Origin: UBA3305 sp002373555
GTDB taxonomy: Bacteria; Bacillota; Clostridia; Lachnospirales; Lachnospiraceae
Direction: 5' to 3'
Assembly: GCA_946612455.1 (NCBI GenBank)
Contig: CAMOER010000039.1
Span: forward strand, 1 to 22,455
DNA length: 22,455 bases
Positions 1 to 7,560 of the stretch are shown here, one piece after another; position 1 is the first letter of the stretch; each line of letters starts with the position of its first letter. The notes under the pieces were generated by a model. That model had not been told where the DNA came from and made no database searches. It saw only the letters and a program-made list of their open reading frames with translations. Position numbers and translations under genes: made by a program.

Positions 1-55
1 GTTAAGACGCCGCCCTCTCACGGCGGAAACAGCGGTTCGATTCCGCTATGAGCTA
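1..55 (+). tRNA. tRNA-Glu (anticodon CTC), 5' end cut off by window
   Basis: The sequence from the window edge is identical to positions 109-163 of the complete tRNA-Glu downstream. It includes the anticodon stem CCGCC/GGCGG with loop CTCTCAC, the T arm AGCGG/CCGCT, and the 3' acceptor strand plus discriminator A. The anticodon CTC reads GAG. About 17 nt of the 5' end (acceptor strand and part of the D arm) are outside the window. No CCA is encoded. Confidence 0.93.
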
Positions 56-91
56 TCGGGATCCTGCGGGTCCTGAAAACTTCATCTGTGT
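56..91. other. spacer between tandem tRNA-Glu genes with a decayed terminator
   Basis: The spacer holds GGATCCTG at 59-66 followed by CGGGTCCT. This resembles the functional terminator after the second tRNA (GGATCCTG at 169-176 followed by AAGGGATCCT), but it lacks the full stem and the T tract. It looks like the remnant of a terminator carried in a duplication of roughly 108-110 nt. This is inference from the alignment by eye. Confidence 0.5.
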
Positions 92-163
92 GGCTCATTG
101 GTCAAGCGGTTAAGACGCCGCCCTCTCACGGCGGAAACAGCGGTTCGATTCCGCTATGAGCTA
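92..163 (+). tRNA. tRNA-Glu (anticodon CTC)
   Basis: A complete 72-nt cloverleaf can be drawn. The acceptor GGCTCAT (92-98) pairs with ATGAGCT (156-162), with a G-U wobble at the first pair, and the discriminator is A163. The anticodon stem is 118-122/130-134 with loop CTCTCAC (123-129), so the anticodon is CTC at 125-127 and decodes the glutamate codon GAG. The T stem is 139-143/151-155 with loop TTCGATT. No CCA is encoded. It is the second of two tandem identical copies, and transcription probably enters from upstream of the window. Confidence 0.96.
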
Positions 164-166
164 TTG

Positions 167-192
167 AAGGATCCTGAAGGGATCCTTTTTTT
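167..192 (+). terminator. intrinsic terminator of the tRNA-Glu pair
   Basis: An 8-bp stem AAGGATCC (167-174) / GGATCCTT (180-187) with a 5-nt loop is followed by a run of T to 192. It starts 3 nt after the mature tRNA end, as expected for a tRNA operon terminator. Confidence 0.9.
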
Positions 193-298
193 ATTCCTGT
201 TTTGCGGGAGAATGTTTCAGATACGGTTAGGATGTGCTGGCCATTGCTGGCGATTACAGACATAGAAGACGTCAGATTTAGTCAAATAGAAAGACTAC
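193..298. other. intergenic region without recognisable features
   Basis: This is the first part of a gene-free stretch running to 507. I see no coding frame, repeat or RNA gene here. The rest of the stretch holds a promoter and a leader, listed separately. Confidence 0.6.
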
Positions 299-327
299 TT
301 GACAGATAATTGATAATATATAATAAT
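299..327 (+). promoter_or_regulatory. probable sigma-A promoter of the large surface protein gene
   Basis: A perfect -35 TTGACA lies at 299-304. It is followed by an AT-rich tract with overlapping -10 candidates: AATAAT at 322-327 (17-bp spacer), TAATAA at 321-326 (16 bp), and the better-matching TATAAT at 319-324 with only a 14-bp spacer. The exact -10 cannot be fixed by reading. A start near 334 would leave a leader of about 170 nt before the ATG at 508. Confidence 0.7.
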
Positions 328-378
328 AAATAGAATAAAACAGAAATTTTTGGATAATTTCTACAAACATAAATTAAC

Positions 379-460
379 CTGTTGAGATCTGGAACACATT
401 TTTGCGTGATCCAGGCGAACGCAGCGTTTTTTGTGATAGGATCACAGCTTTTTACAACAG
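379..460 (+). promoter_or_regulatory. candidate structured 5' leader of the surface protein gene
   Basis: Several helices can be drawn in this 82-nt stretch. CTGTTG (379-384) with CAACAG (455-460) closes the region. AACG (418-421) can pair with CGTT (425-428). TGTGAT (432-437) and ATCACA (441-446) form a hairpin with loop AGG, followed by GC and five T (449-453), like a weak terminator. GTGATCC (406-412) can instead pair with GGATCAC (439-445), which excludes the last hairpin. I do not recognise a known riboswitch class. The pairings are seen directly; a regulatory role is inference. Confidence 0.3.
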
Positions 461-507
461 AATAATAACTGCTTCATCACAAGGTATGCCACTATAAGGA
501 GACAAAA

Positions 508-3500
508 ATGAAAAGAAACGGTATGAAATTCTTTGCGCTGCTGCTTGTTTTTTCACTGGTGTTCCAGTCGGTTTTTGTATCGCCGGTCAGAGTTTGGTCG
601 GTGTCTGATCAGGAAACCGTATCCCAGGAGCCCGCTGCAGAAAATCGGGGCGGTTCCGCATTGGCTGCGGAGAGTACTGAGAAAACGGAAAAAACGGATT
701 CGGAGGAAACGAAAAATAAATCGGCTGATCCGGAACCTGTGAAAGAGAAGAAACAGGATGCATCCGAGAATGCTTCTTCTGATAAAGAAAAGAAGGAAGC
801 CGGATCGGAACAGGGGACGGCCGTGAAAACGGTCATTACGGAGAAGAAGGAAGGATCCGAAAAGAACGGATCTGATATTTCGGTTCCTGAAAAAGTGTCG
901 GAAGGAAAGGCAGACAAAGAAGACGAAGCAAAGCCGGAAGCGGAAGGAACAAAGAAAGAAGAGAAAGGAACAAAGAAAGAAGAGAATGGAAATACTTCTT
1001 CAGAGCCGAAAATTGCTGCCTCTGAAAATAAGGACGATGCACCGCAGGAGAAGGCAGAAGAACCATCTTCCGAAAAGAAAGAAGCGTCTGAGAAGAAGGA
1101 GAATAATGCAGGAGCCGATCTGGATCTGATGATTGGAGCCGTCCTTGCGGAGAGTGTTCCTGAAGCGAAGGAAAGGGAGGAGCAGACGGAAGGCGCGGAA
1201 GCAGAGAATCAAGATCTCAAGGAAGTTCCTGCTGCGGAAACATCTGCTGCGGCAGACGAGACGACGGCCTCCGGAGAAGAATCCGAAGCGGAGACGACGG
1301 CCGCTGAAGAAACGGAAGAATCCGAAGCGGAAACAGAAACGGAAGCAGAAGGCGTCCCTCTGAATGAATCTTCCGTCACTTTCCGGGGAAGTGCCAACAG
1401 CGTCAATGTTACAGTGAAGGCAGCTCCCGGAACGTTCCCGGAAGGGACCACAATGAGCGTGACCGGCGTCAGTGCTTCCTCCATCATGAACAAGGTGGAA
1501 CAAACAGTTGACGGCGAGGTGGAAAAGATCAAAGCGGTCGATATCACGTTCCATGACAGGGACGGAAAGAAGATCCAGCCGTTAAAGGCGGTCAACGTCA
1601 AGCTGTCCACGAAGGCCTTTGATGAAGATGCGGAACAGCTGGAAGTCATTCATATCAGCGGCGGTAAAGCTGATGTGGTGAGTGATGTCAACGCAGGCGG
1701 AAGCACGGCAACTGCATCATTCAGTGCGAATTCCTTCTCCATCTACGCTGTGGTCGAAACAGGGACAGAGGATGCAAATGCCAGACTGATCTACAGATTC
1801 TATCACGGCAGTGAACAGTTCGGCGAAGACCAGCTGGTCAAAACAACAGATACGCTGTATGATCCGGGGGTGCCGGAACTCGGTGAGGATCAGCTTTTCA
1901 AGGGATGGTGCCTGGACGCAGAACTCGCGGGAGAATCCATGACGATCCAGGATCTGAATGACGATCTTGCTTCCAGAACAAATGTTAAGGAAGGCGATGT
2001 TGTTGCGGTCTACGCTAAGATATTCGATGCCTATTTTGTGGAATACCGTTATAAAGGCGGAAGTGCGGATATCGTTCTGAAGACAGATGCAGTAACTGTG
2101 AAAGAAGGGGAGGAGGCTTCTGCTGAAATCAATATGGCATATACGCCTGCATCTGACGAGCAGCATTTTGCCGGCTGGAGCGAAAATCCGGAGGATGCAG
2201 AGGCGGCTGTTTATGCAAACAATACAACGATCAGTCTGACAAAAAGGACCACAGTGCTTTATCCGGTCCTGCAGGAGGGACACTGGCTCAGTTTTGAAGA
2301 AAATGACGGAGGTCCCGGTACCGGCCGCGCGACCTATATTCCGCCTGTCTTCATTCCGGCGGGAGAAACCGTGGAAAGCGCAAAACCGGAAGATCCCACA
2401 CGTCCCGGATATACGTTCAGCGGTTGGTTTGCCGATCCGGACTGCACTGAAGAATTTGTATGGACAGAGACGCTTGCCCGGGACACCACTGCCTACGCTA
2501 AATGGACGGCCGCTGAAAAAACAAAATATACGGTTTCAGTCTGGATCCAGAACGCAAATAACAGTGCGTCTTATGATTATGTCAGCAGTAACACTGTCGA
2601 AAATGTTGTGCCGGATACGATGATTACCGAAGAAATGATCACAGCCGGTCTTCCGGAAGGATATGTGCTGGGCAAACTCTGGAGCGGGAAGGATCCGACT
2701 TACAAATTTAAGGAATATAAGATCAGGAACGGCTCCGGAACTGAGGGTACGGGTGTCCATGCTTACGGCGATACTGTCGTGAATGTGTATTATGACAGGG
2801 AACTGCTGACGATCAATTTCTATGACAGCTATACGGAGACCACATCCCCTCAGGGGACGGAGACGCAGTATGGTATTGCAAATGGCAAGCCGGTAGAGCT
2901 GGAATATAAAGGTAAAAAATGGAAAATCAGAAGTACCGGAAAAAACTATAACGGAAAAAGATATCTCTTTACACAGTCTGTTAATCCGCAAAAGATCTCA
3001 GGCCTTTACGGTTCAAAAATTTCCGACTGGCCTTCAGACAACGGATGGGCTTATGACCGCTTTGAAGAAGTCTCGGTCGCCTTTATGAATGTACTGGCTT
3101 TTGCAGGTCATGAAGACGCCGTATCGGCTGACGGTCTTGTAATGAATCTTTACGCCTGTCCGGTATCCGGCGATGATGATAATTCGTATAAAAAGATTGA
3201 ATACTATCTGCAGAATCTGGACGGTGAATATGAAGATAAGGATCCAGACTACACGGACTATACGCTGGAGAATTCCGTCCCTATTGTAAATGATAAATTC
3301 GGCAGCGGATTTTCTCCTGCGGAATACAGATTGAATCCCGGTCAGGGTCAAGGCGGCTGGTGGGAATCGATCGGTGATCTTAATGAACTAGATAATATCA
3401 AAAAAACTACAAAGATCCGTTATTCCCGCAACAGTTTCCGCATTGAATACTGGAAAGTGACGCCGGACGGAACCTTTAAGATCGGAGAAAGTGATCCCAT

Positions 3501-5727
3501 CCTCTACGAAGCCAGCATAGCAGGCATTAAGCTTCCGACAGTGGATGTGGATGCGCATTCGTATTTTGACGGATGGTATGAAGACGAGAGCGTGACAACG
3601 CCATTGAATCTGACCGGCAAGATCATGCCTGCGAATAATCTGTCAGTCTATGCTTCCGTACAACCGGTGGAATACCATGTTGTTGTAGAATCTGACGGCG
3701 GTACTCTTCTGAACAATCAGAGTACTAGCTTCTGGGTGGATTACGGAGAAGCTCTTGACGGCGCCAACTTCCTGGGAGCCACAAAGGAAAACTGCTCGCT
3801 GGTCGGCTGGTATATGGATGAAGCCTGCACAAAGCCCTGGAACTTCTCGACCCGGATCACGGGCGGCAGCACCATATCGATCACTTACAGCGGTCCCGAC
3901 GATCCTGCGCGTGCATATTATGAGGATGAAGATTATCCTTCGACGCTCGGCGTGCTGACACTCTATGCGAAATGGCGTGACAATAGTACTGCGGAAGAAG
4001 GCGGTCTGACAGTACAGTATGTTGATGAAGACGGGGAGACACTGATTTATACAGATCCGCTTAAATATGCTGACCAGGCAGAAGTTCCGGCAGCCAAAAC
4101 CCCCGGTGCAGAGTATATTCCGGAGGGAATGGAATTTGCCGGCTGGGTGCTGAATGAGAAATCTTACATGCCCGGAGAGACCTTTGTTGCCGACAAACAG
4201 GATGCTGAGAATCTGGTCATCACGCTGACTGCATCCTATAAAAAGAAAGGCGCTGCGCCGGTCACCACTTTGACCTATGACCCCAATGGAGGGACCGGAT
4301 CGGCAAAAACGTATGAAGTCAAAGTCAATGAGACGCAGACGGCCAGAAACAACACGGACAGCGACTTGAATTATACCCGCGAAGAATACATGTTCCTTGG
4401 CTGGAATACAGATAAGGATGCGGAGACTGCCCTTTTTGCAGCCGGAGATCAGATTGCAGCAGATAAACTGAAGGAGGATACCGATAATATTCTGTACGGA
4501 ATCTGGGAAGCGTTATTCGATGTTTCCTATTCCTACACCGGAGATGTTCCCGAAGGAGCTGCTGCAGTCCCTGAAGAACAGAAGGACCAGCGGCGCGGAA
4601 CGGAGATCACGGTGGCAGAGGAACCTGCTGATATTGCGGATTATGTATTCACCGGATGGATCACTGCTGATGCTGAAGTGACTGCCGGCAGCTTCACGAT
4701 GCCTGCCGGGGATGTGGCCTTTACCGGAGAGTGGAAGGAAGATAAAAACAATAACGACTTCCCGGACGAGGATGAAGACCGTTTCAGTGTTACATACAAT
4801 GACGGCGCAGATGGAAGTGTGTTCGCAACCGAAGTCTATGAAAATATCCTGTCCGGACTTGCAACACCGGCGTTCACCGGCAGTACGGACCGCGAAGGAT
4901 TCACCTTTACCGGATGGACTCCTGCAGTTGCAGATACAGTGACAGAGAACGCTGTTTACACCGCAGTATGGAGCGAAGTAAAGAACGAGGAAGCGGAGCC
5001 TCCCGCACAGGAAACAGATCCTGAAAATCCGGATCCTGTACAGCCTCCTGTTAATGACGATGAAGAGGCGGAAGAACCCGCTGACAATGATAATCCGGAA
5101 GAGCCTGCCGATGATGACGATCCGGAAGAGCCTGCTGATAATGATAATCCGGAAGCGCCCGCCGATGATGAGGAACAGGAAGTATCTGATACAGACGATG
5201 ACGATAACACTCCTGCTCAGGACAGAACGGACGCCGCAGATAATAACACAAATGCTGATGACGACACACCGGAGCCGGTACCCGCAGCAGAGAGCATAGC
5301 TGCACCGCCGGAACCGGAAACAACGGCAGCTGACAGGACAGAGGAAACCGTACCGGAAACAGCAGAGGCGGCGGAGCCGGAAGAGATCGATGAACCGGAT
5401 ACACCGCTTGCTGCGCCCGCAAAAGAACTGCCTGAAGGCAGTTGGGCGCTGCTTAATCTGATCATGGCAGCTGTTACAGCCATCCTGAGCGCAGGCATGC
5501 TTATTACGATTGGCGGAAAGCGCAGAAAGAAAAACAGAACGGCAAAGCTCTGCAGCCTGATCCCTGCAGCCGGTGCGATCATCGCATTCGTTCTCACGGA
5601 GAATATGGGCCTGAAGATGCAGATGACTGACAAATGGACGCTGCTTATGGCAGGAATCCTGGCAGTACAGGTAATCCTGGCAGTTATCTCCGTGCAGTCA
5701 GAGAAGAAGGAAGAACACACAGCCTGA
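508..5727 (+). CDS. large secreted InlB-repeat surface protein with three-helix C-terminal anchor
   Basis: A 1739-residue surface protein. The start is set by AAGGAG at 496-501, 6 nt before the ATG. A signal peptide occupies about residues 1-32 (KRNGMK then a hydrophobic run). Residues about 40-290 are a Lys/Glu/Ser/Ala-rich stalk-like region. A beta-rich segment follows, then several InlB B-repeat-like units (Listeria-Bacteroides repeat family) with the hallmark GW core and closing Y-A-x-W or similar: for example GYTFSGWF near residue 633, MFLGWNTD near 1295, FTFTGWTP near 1465. An Asp/Glu/Pro tail with a 9-residue repeat spans 1522-1557. The C-terminus has three hydrophobic helices (about 1646-1667, 1681-1698, 1711-1730) separated by GKRRKKNR and a short loop. 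I see no LPXTG. From memory, this three-helix end occurs in other clostridial surface proteins. Likely adhesin or envelope-associated; ligand unknown. It forms its own transcription unit. Confidence 0.85.
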   Translation: MKRNGMKFFALLLVFSLVFQSVFVSPVRVWSVSDQETVSQEPAAENRGGSALAAESTEKTEKTDSEETKNKSADPEPVKEKKQDASENASSDKEKKEAGSEQGTAVKTVITEKKEGSEKNGSDISVPEKVSEGKADKEDEAKPEAEGTKKEEKGTKKEENGNTSSEPKIAASENKDDAPQEKAEEPSSEKKEASEKKENNAGADLDLMIGAVLAESVPEAKEREEQTEGAEAENQDLKEVPAAETSAAADETTASGEESEAETTAAEETEESEAETETEAEGVPLNESSVTFRGSANSVNVTVKAAPGTFPEGTTMSVTGVSASSIMNKVEQTVDGEVEKIKAVDITFHDRDGKKIQPLKAVNVKLSTKAFDEDAEQLEVIHISGGKADVVSDVNAGGSTATASFSANSFSIYAVVETGTEDANARLIYRFYHGSEQFGEDQLVKTTDTLYDPGVPELGEDQLFKGWCLDAELAGESMTIQDLNDDLASRTNVKEGDVVAVYAKIFDAYFVEYRYKGGSADIVLKTDAVTVKEGEEASAEINMAYTPASDEQHFAGWSENPEDAEAAVYANNTTISLTKRTTVLYPVLQEGHWLSFEENDGGPGTGRATYIPPVFIPAGETVESAKPEDPTRPGYTFSGWFADPDCTEEFVWTETLARDTTAYAKWTAAEKTKYTVSVWIQNANNSASYDYVSSNTVENVVPDTMITEEMITAGLPEGYVLGKLWSGKDPTYKFKEYKIRNGSGTEGTGVHAYGDTVVNVYYDRELLTINFYDSYTETTSPQGTETQYGIANGKPVELEYKGKKWKIRSTGKNYNGKRYLFTQSVNPQKISGLYGSKISDWPSDNGWAYDRFEEVSVAFMNVLAFAGHEDAVSADGLVMNLYACPVSGDDDNSYKKIEYYLQNLDGEYEDKDPDYTDYTLENSVPIVNDKFGSGFSPAEYRLNPGQGQGGWWESIGDLNELDNIKKTTKIRYSRNSFRIEYWKVTPDGTFKIGESDPILYEASIAGIKLPTVDVDAHSYFDGWYEDESVTTPLNLTGKIMPANNLSVYASVQPVEYHVVVESDGGTLLNNQSTSFWVDYGEALDGANFLGATKENCSLVGWYMDEACTKPWNFSTRITGGSTISITYSGPDDPARAYYEDEDYPSTLGVLTLYAKWRDNSTAEEGGLTVQYVDEDGETLIYTDPLKYADQAEVPAAKTPGAEYIPEGMEFAGWVLNEKSYMPGETFVADKQDAENLVITLTASYKKKGAAPVTTLTYDPNGGTGSAKTYEVKVNETQTARNNTDSDLNYTREEYMFLGWNTDKDAETALFAAGDQIAADKLKEDTDNILYGIWEALFDVSYSYTGDVPEGAAAVPEEQKDQRRGTEITVAEEPADIADYVFTGWITADAEVTAGSFTMPAGDVAFTGEWKEDKNNNDFPDEDEDRFSVTYNDGADGSVFATEVYENILSGLATPAFTGSTDREGFTFTGWTPAVADTVTENAVYTAVWSEVKNEEAEPPAQETDPENPDPVQPPVNDDEEAEEPADNDNPEEPADDDDPEEPADNDNPEAPADDEEQEVSDTDDDDNTPAQDRTDAADNNTNADDDTPEPVPAAESIAAPPEPETTAADRTEETVPETAEAAEPEEIDEPDTPLAAPAKELPEGSWALLNLIMAAVTAILSAGMLITIGGKRRKKNRTAKLCSLIPAAGAIIAFVLTENMGLKMQMTDKWTLLMAGILAVQVILAVISVQSEKKEEHTA
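946..987 (+). repeat. tandem 21-bp duplication in the Lys/Glu stalk
   Basis: Two adjacent 21-bp units, 946-966 and 967-987, differ only at the last base. They encode GTKKEEK then GTKKEEN in the surface protein. This indicates recent slippage or unequal exchange in the low-complexity region. Confidence 0.9.
5071..5178 (+). repeat. four tandem 27-bp units encoding acidic 9-residue repeats
   Basis: Units at 5071-5097, 5098-5124, 5125-5151 and 5152-5178 encode EEPADNDNP, EEPADDDDP, EEPADNDNP and EAPADDEEQ. They lie between the last InlB-like repeat and the membrane anchor, so they probably form an extended acidic spacer at or through the cell wall. Copy number could vary between strains. Confidence 0.9.
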
Positions 5728-5733
5728 TAAAAT

Positions 5734-5757
5734 AAATGCATCAAAAAGCTTGCATTT
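5734..5757 (+). other. inverted repeat after the surface protein gene, overlapping the rimP promoter
   Basis: AAATGCA (5734-5740) and TGCATTT (5751-5757) form a perfect 7-bp inverted repeat with a 10-nt loop. It starts 7 nt after the stop codon. There is no T tract beyond TTT, so it is at best a weak terminator. Its right arm overlaps the -35 box of the next promoter. Confidence 0.45.
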
Positions 5758-5778
5758 CATAAATGGTTGTGTTATGAT
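5750..5778 (+). promoter_or_regulatory. extended -10 promoter of the rimP-nusA-infB operon
   Basis: -35 TTGCAT at 5750-5755, a 17-bp spacer, and -10 TATGAT at 5773-5778, with an upstream TGn (5770-5772) giving an extended -10. Predicted start is near 5785, leaving a leader of about 67 nt before the rimP TTG start. The match to sigma-A consensus is strong. Confidence 0.8.
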
Positions 5779-5803
5779 TCCTAAAGTTGAATATTGTTGT
5801 ATG

Positions 5804-5831
5804 AAAGAGTTTCGCTTACGCGAAACTCTTT
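5804..5831 (+). promoter_or_regulatory. perfect 12-bp hairpin in the rimP-nusA leader
   Basis: AAAGAGTTTCGC (5804-5815) pairs perfectly with GCGAAACTCTTT (5820-5831) around the tetraloop TTAC. It lies 10 nt before the rimP Shine-Dalgarno sequence. The 3' arm ends in TTTGTTATGT, not a clean T tract, so it could be a weak attenuator, a site for NusA-dependent pausing or autogenous control, or an mRNA-stabilising element. The structure is seen; the role is inference. Confidence 0.6.
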
Positions 5832-5838
5832 GTTATGT

Positions 5839-5845
5839 AAAGGAG
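5839..5845 (+). promoter_or_regulatory. ribosome binding site fixing the TTG start of rimP
   Basis: AAAGGAG lies 6 nt before a TTG at 5852. The longer in-frame reading from an ATG at 5750 would start inside the promoter and hairpin and has no Shine-Dalgarno sequence, so TTG is the better start. Confidence 0.75.
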
Positions 5846-5851
5846 TCAGTC

Positions 5852-6319
5852 TTGACAAAAAGAGAAAGCTACGAACAGAAGACGGAAGCCCTTCTCATGC
5901 CCGTGACCGAGGAACTGGGATTCGAGACCGTGGATGTGGAATACGTGAAGGAGGGAAGCAATTATTTCCTGCGTGCGTATATCGACAAGCCAGGCGGGAT
6001 CACGATCGATGACTGTGAGACCGTGAGCAGAAGACTTTCGGATATTCTGGATGCGGAGGATTTCATCCCCGAAGCATATGTCCTGGAAGTCAGTTCACCG
6101 GGACTGACAAGGCCTCTGAAAAAAGAGAAGGACTTTAAGCGCAGCATCGGAAAGGACGTGGATATCCATACGTTCAAGCCGATCGATAAGGAAAGGGATT
6201 TTACGGGAGAGCTTGCGGCATACGATGCCGATACCGTTACGATCATCTCTGGAGACGGAGAAGAGATGGTCATCAGACGTGACAATATCGCAATGATCCG
6301 TCTGGCGTTTGACTTTTAA
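5852..6319 (+). CDS. rimP: ribosome maturation factor RimP
   Basis: RimP binds the 30S subunit in the cytoplasm and is needed for maturation of its head region. The predicted protein has 155 residues with the TTG start, the usual length for the family. It shows the N-terminal alpha/beta domain with D-V-E-Y-V, Y-I-D-K-P-G-G-I and the family signature V-S-S-P-G-L-x-R-P-L (from about residue 80), then the C-terminal SH3-like beta domain containing KDVDI and VTII. It is the first gene of the operon and nusA follows 23 nt later, the arrangement conserved across bacteria. TTG initiation may limit its output relative to NusA and IF2. Confidence 0.95.
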   Translation: MTKRESYEQKTEALLMPVTEELGFETVDVEYVKEGSNYFLRAYIDKPGGITIDDCETVSRRLSDILDAEDFIPEAYVLEVSSPGLTRPLKKEKDFKRSIGKDVDIHTFKPIDKERDFTGELAAYDADTVTIISGDGEEMVIRRDNIAMIRLAFDF

Positions 6320-6342
6320 ACGGAAACAAAGGAGATCGGGAA

Positions 6343-7560
6343 ATGAATGTGGAATTGATGGAGGCGCTCGGCGCACTCGAGAAGGAAAAAGGGATCAGCA
6401 AGGAGACGCTTTTCCAGGCGATCGAGAATTCGCTGGTAAAAGCCTGCGAGAACCATTTCGGCAAGGCTGACAATGTCAAGGTGAGCATCGACCGTGAGAC
6501 AGGCGACTATGAGCTTTACAGAGAACTGACTGTCGTCGATGAGGTCGAGGACAAGGATACCGAGATCAGCCTGGCGGATGCTGTGAAGATCGATCCCAAA
6601 TACCAGATCGGCGATATCGTGCGTCAGTATGTGGAATCCAAGAGTTTCGGACGTATTGCCACACAGAACGCCAAGAACGTGATCCTGCAGAAGATCAGAG
6701 AAGAAGAGAGACGTTCCGTCTACGATTATTTCATCTCCAAGGAGAGAGAGATCGTGACCGGTATCGTCCAGAGAAATATGGGCCGCGCGATCAGCATCGA
6801 TCTCGGGAAGGCAGATGCCATCCTCGGAGAGAACGAGCAGGTCAGAGGCGAGCATTACAATCCGACGGACCGCATCAAGGTCCTGATCCTGGAAGTGCGC
6901 GCCACCAACCGCGGACCGCGGATCCTGGTCTCCAGGACGCATCCCGATCTGGTCAGACGTCTGTTCGAATCCGAAGTCAGCGAACTGGCTGACGGCACCG
7001 TGGAGATCCGTGCGATCTCGAGAGAAGCCGGTTCCAGAACGAAGATGGCCGTTTCCTCCAATGATCCGGATGTGGATCCCGTCGGCGCCTGCGTCGGCGT
7101 GAACGGAAGCCGTGTCAATGCCATCGTCGATGAACTGGGCGGCGAGAAGATCGATATCATCAACTGGAGCGACAACTCCGCCGAGCTGATCGAGAACGCG
7201 CTCAGTCCCGCCAAGGTCATCTGCGTACTGGCGGATGATGAAGACAAGACAGCCCAGGTCGTCGTTCCGGATTATCAGCTCTCTCTTGCGATCGGCAAGG
7301 TCGGACAGAATGCCAGACTGGCTGCGAGACTGACCGGCTACAAGATCGATATCAAGAGCGAGACGCAGGCCAGGGAAAGCGGACTCTTCGAGGAAATCGG
7401 CTATATCGAGGATTACTACGAGGACGAAGAAGATTACGAAGAGTATGAAGACGGCTATGAAGAGGGCGAATACGAAGAGTATGAAGACTACGGCATGGAC
7501 GGCGCGGATACCGAAGAATATTACGATGACGATGAAGGCGAAGAGACAGAGAACGAATGA
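6343..7560 (+). CDS. nusA: transcription termination/antitermination factor NusA
   Basis: NusA binds RNA polymerase and nascent RNA and controls pausing, intrinsic termination and antitermination. The start is supported by AAAGGAG at 6328-6334. The 405-residue protein has the N-terminal polymerase-binding domain (about 1-125, including N-A-K-N-V-I-L-Q-K and E-E-R-R-S-V-Y-D), an S1 domain (about 135-200), and two KH domains (about 205-343). The second ends with Q-L-S-L-A-I-G-K-x-G-Q-N-A-R-L-A-A-R-L-T-G. It ends after KH2 like other Firmicutes NusA, but carries an extra acidic tail: of residues 355-405, 30 of 51 are Asp/Glu and 10 are Tyr, with no Lys or Arg. A 114-bp spacer with two palindromes separates it from rnpM. 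Confidence 0.97.
   Translation: MNVELMEALGALEKEKGISKETLFQAIENSLVKACENHFGKADNVKVSIDRETGDYELYRELTVVDEVEDKDTEISLADAVKIDPKYQIGDIVRQYVESKSFGRIATQNAKNVILQKIREEERRSVYDYFISKEREIVTGIVQRNMGRAISIDLGKADAILGENEQVRGEHYNPTDRIKVLILEVRATNRGPRILVSRTHPDLVRRLFESEVSELADGTVEIRAISREAGSRTKMAVSSNDPDVDPVGACVGVNGSRVNAIVDELGGEKIDIINWSDNSAELIENALSPAKVICVLADDEDKTAQVVVPDYQLSLAIGKVGQNARLAARLTGYKIDIKSETQARESGLFEEIGYIEDYYEDEEDYEEYEDGYEEGEYEEYEDYGMDGADTEEYYDDDEGEETENE

Noticed and set aside
5400..5460. Sortase LPXTG motif near the end of the surface protein
   Set aside because: The nearest text is ELPEGSW, which does not fit LPXTG, and it is followed by three hydrophobic helices instead of one helix and a basic tail.
5750..5851. 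Upstream ATG start for rimP giving 34 extra residues
   Set aside because: It would translate the promoter and the hairpin, lacks a Shine-Dalgarno sequence, and exceeds the family length. The TTG at 5852 has AAAGGAG 6 nt upstream.
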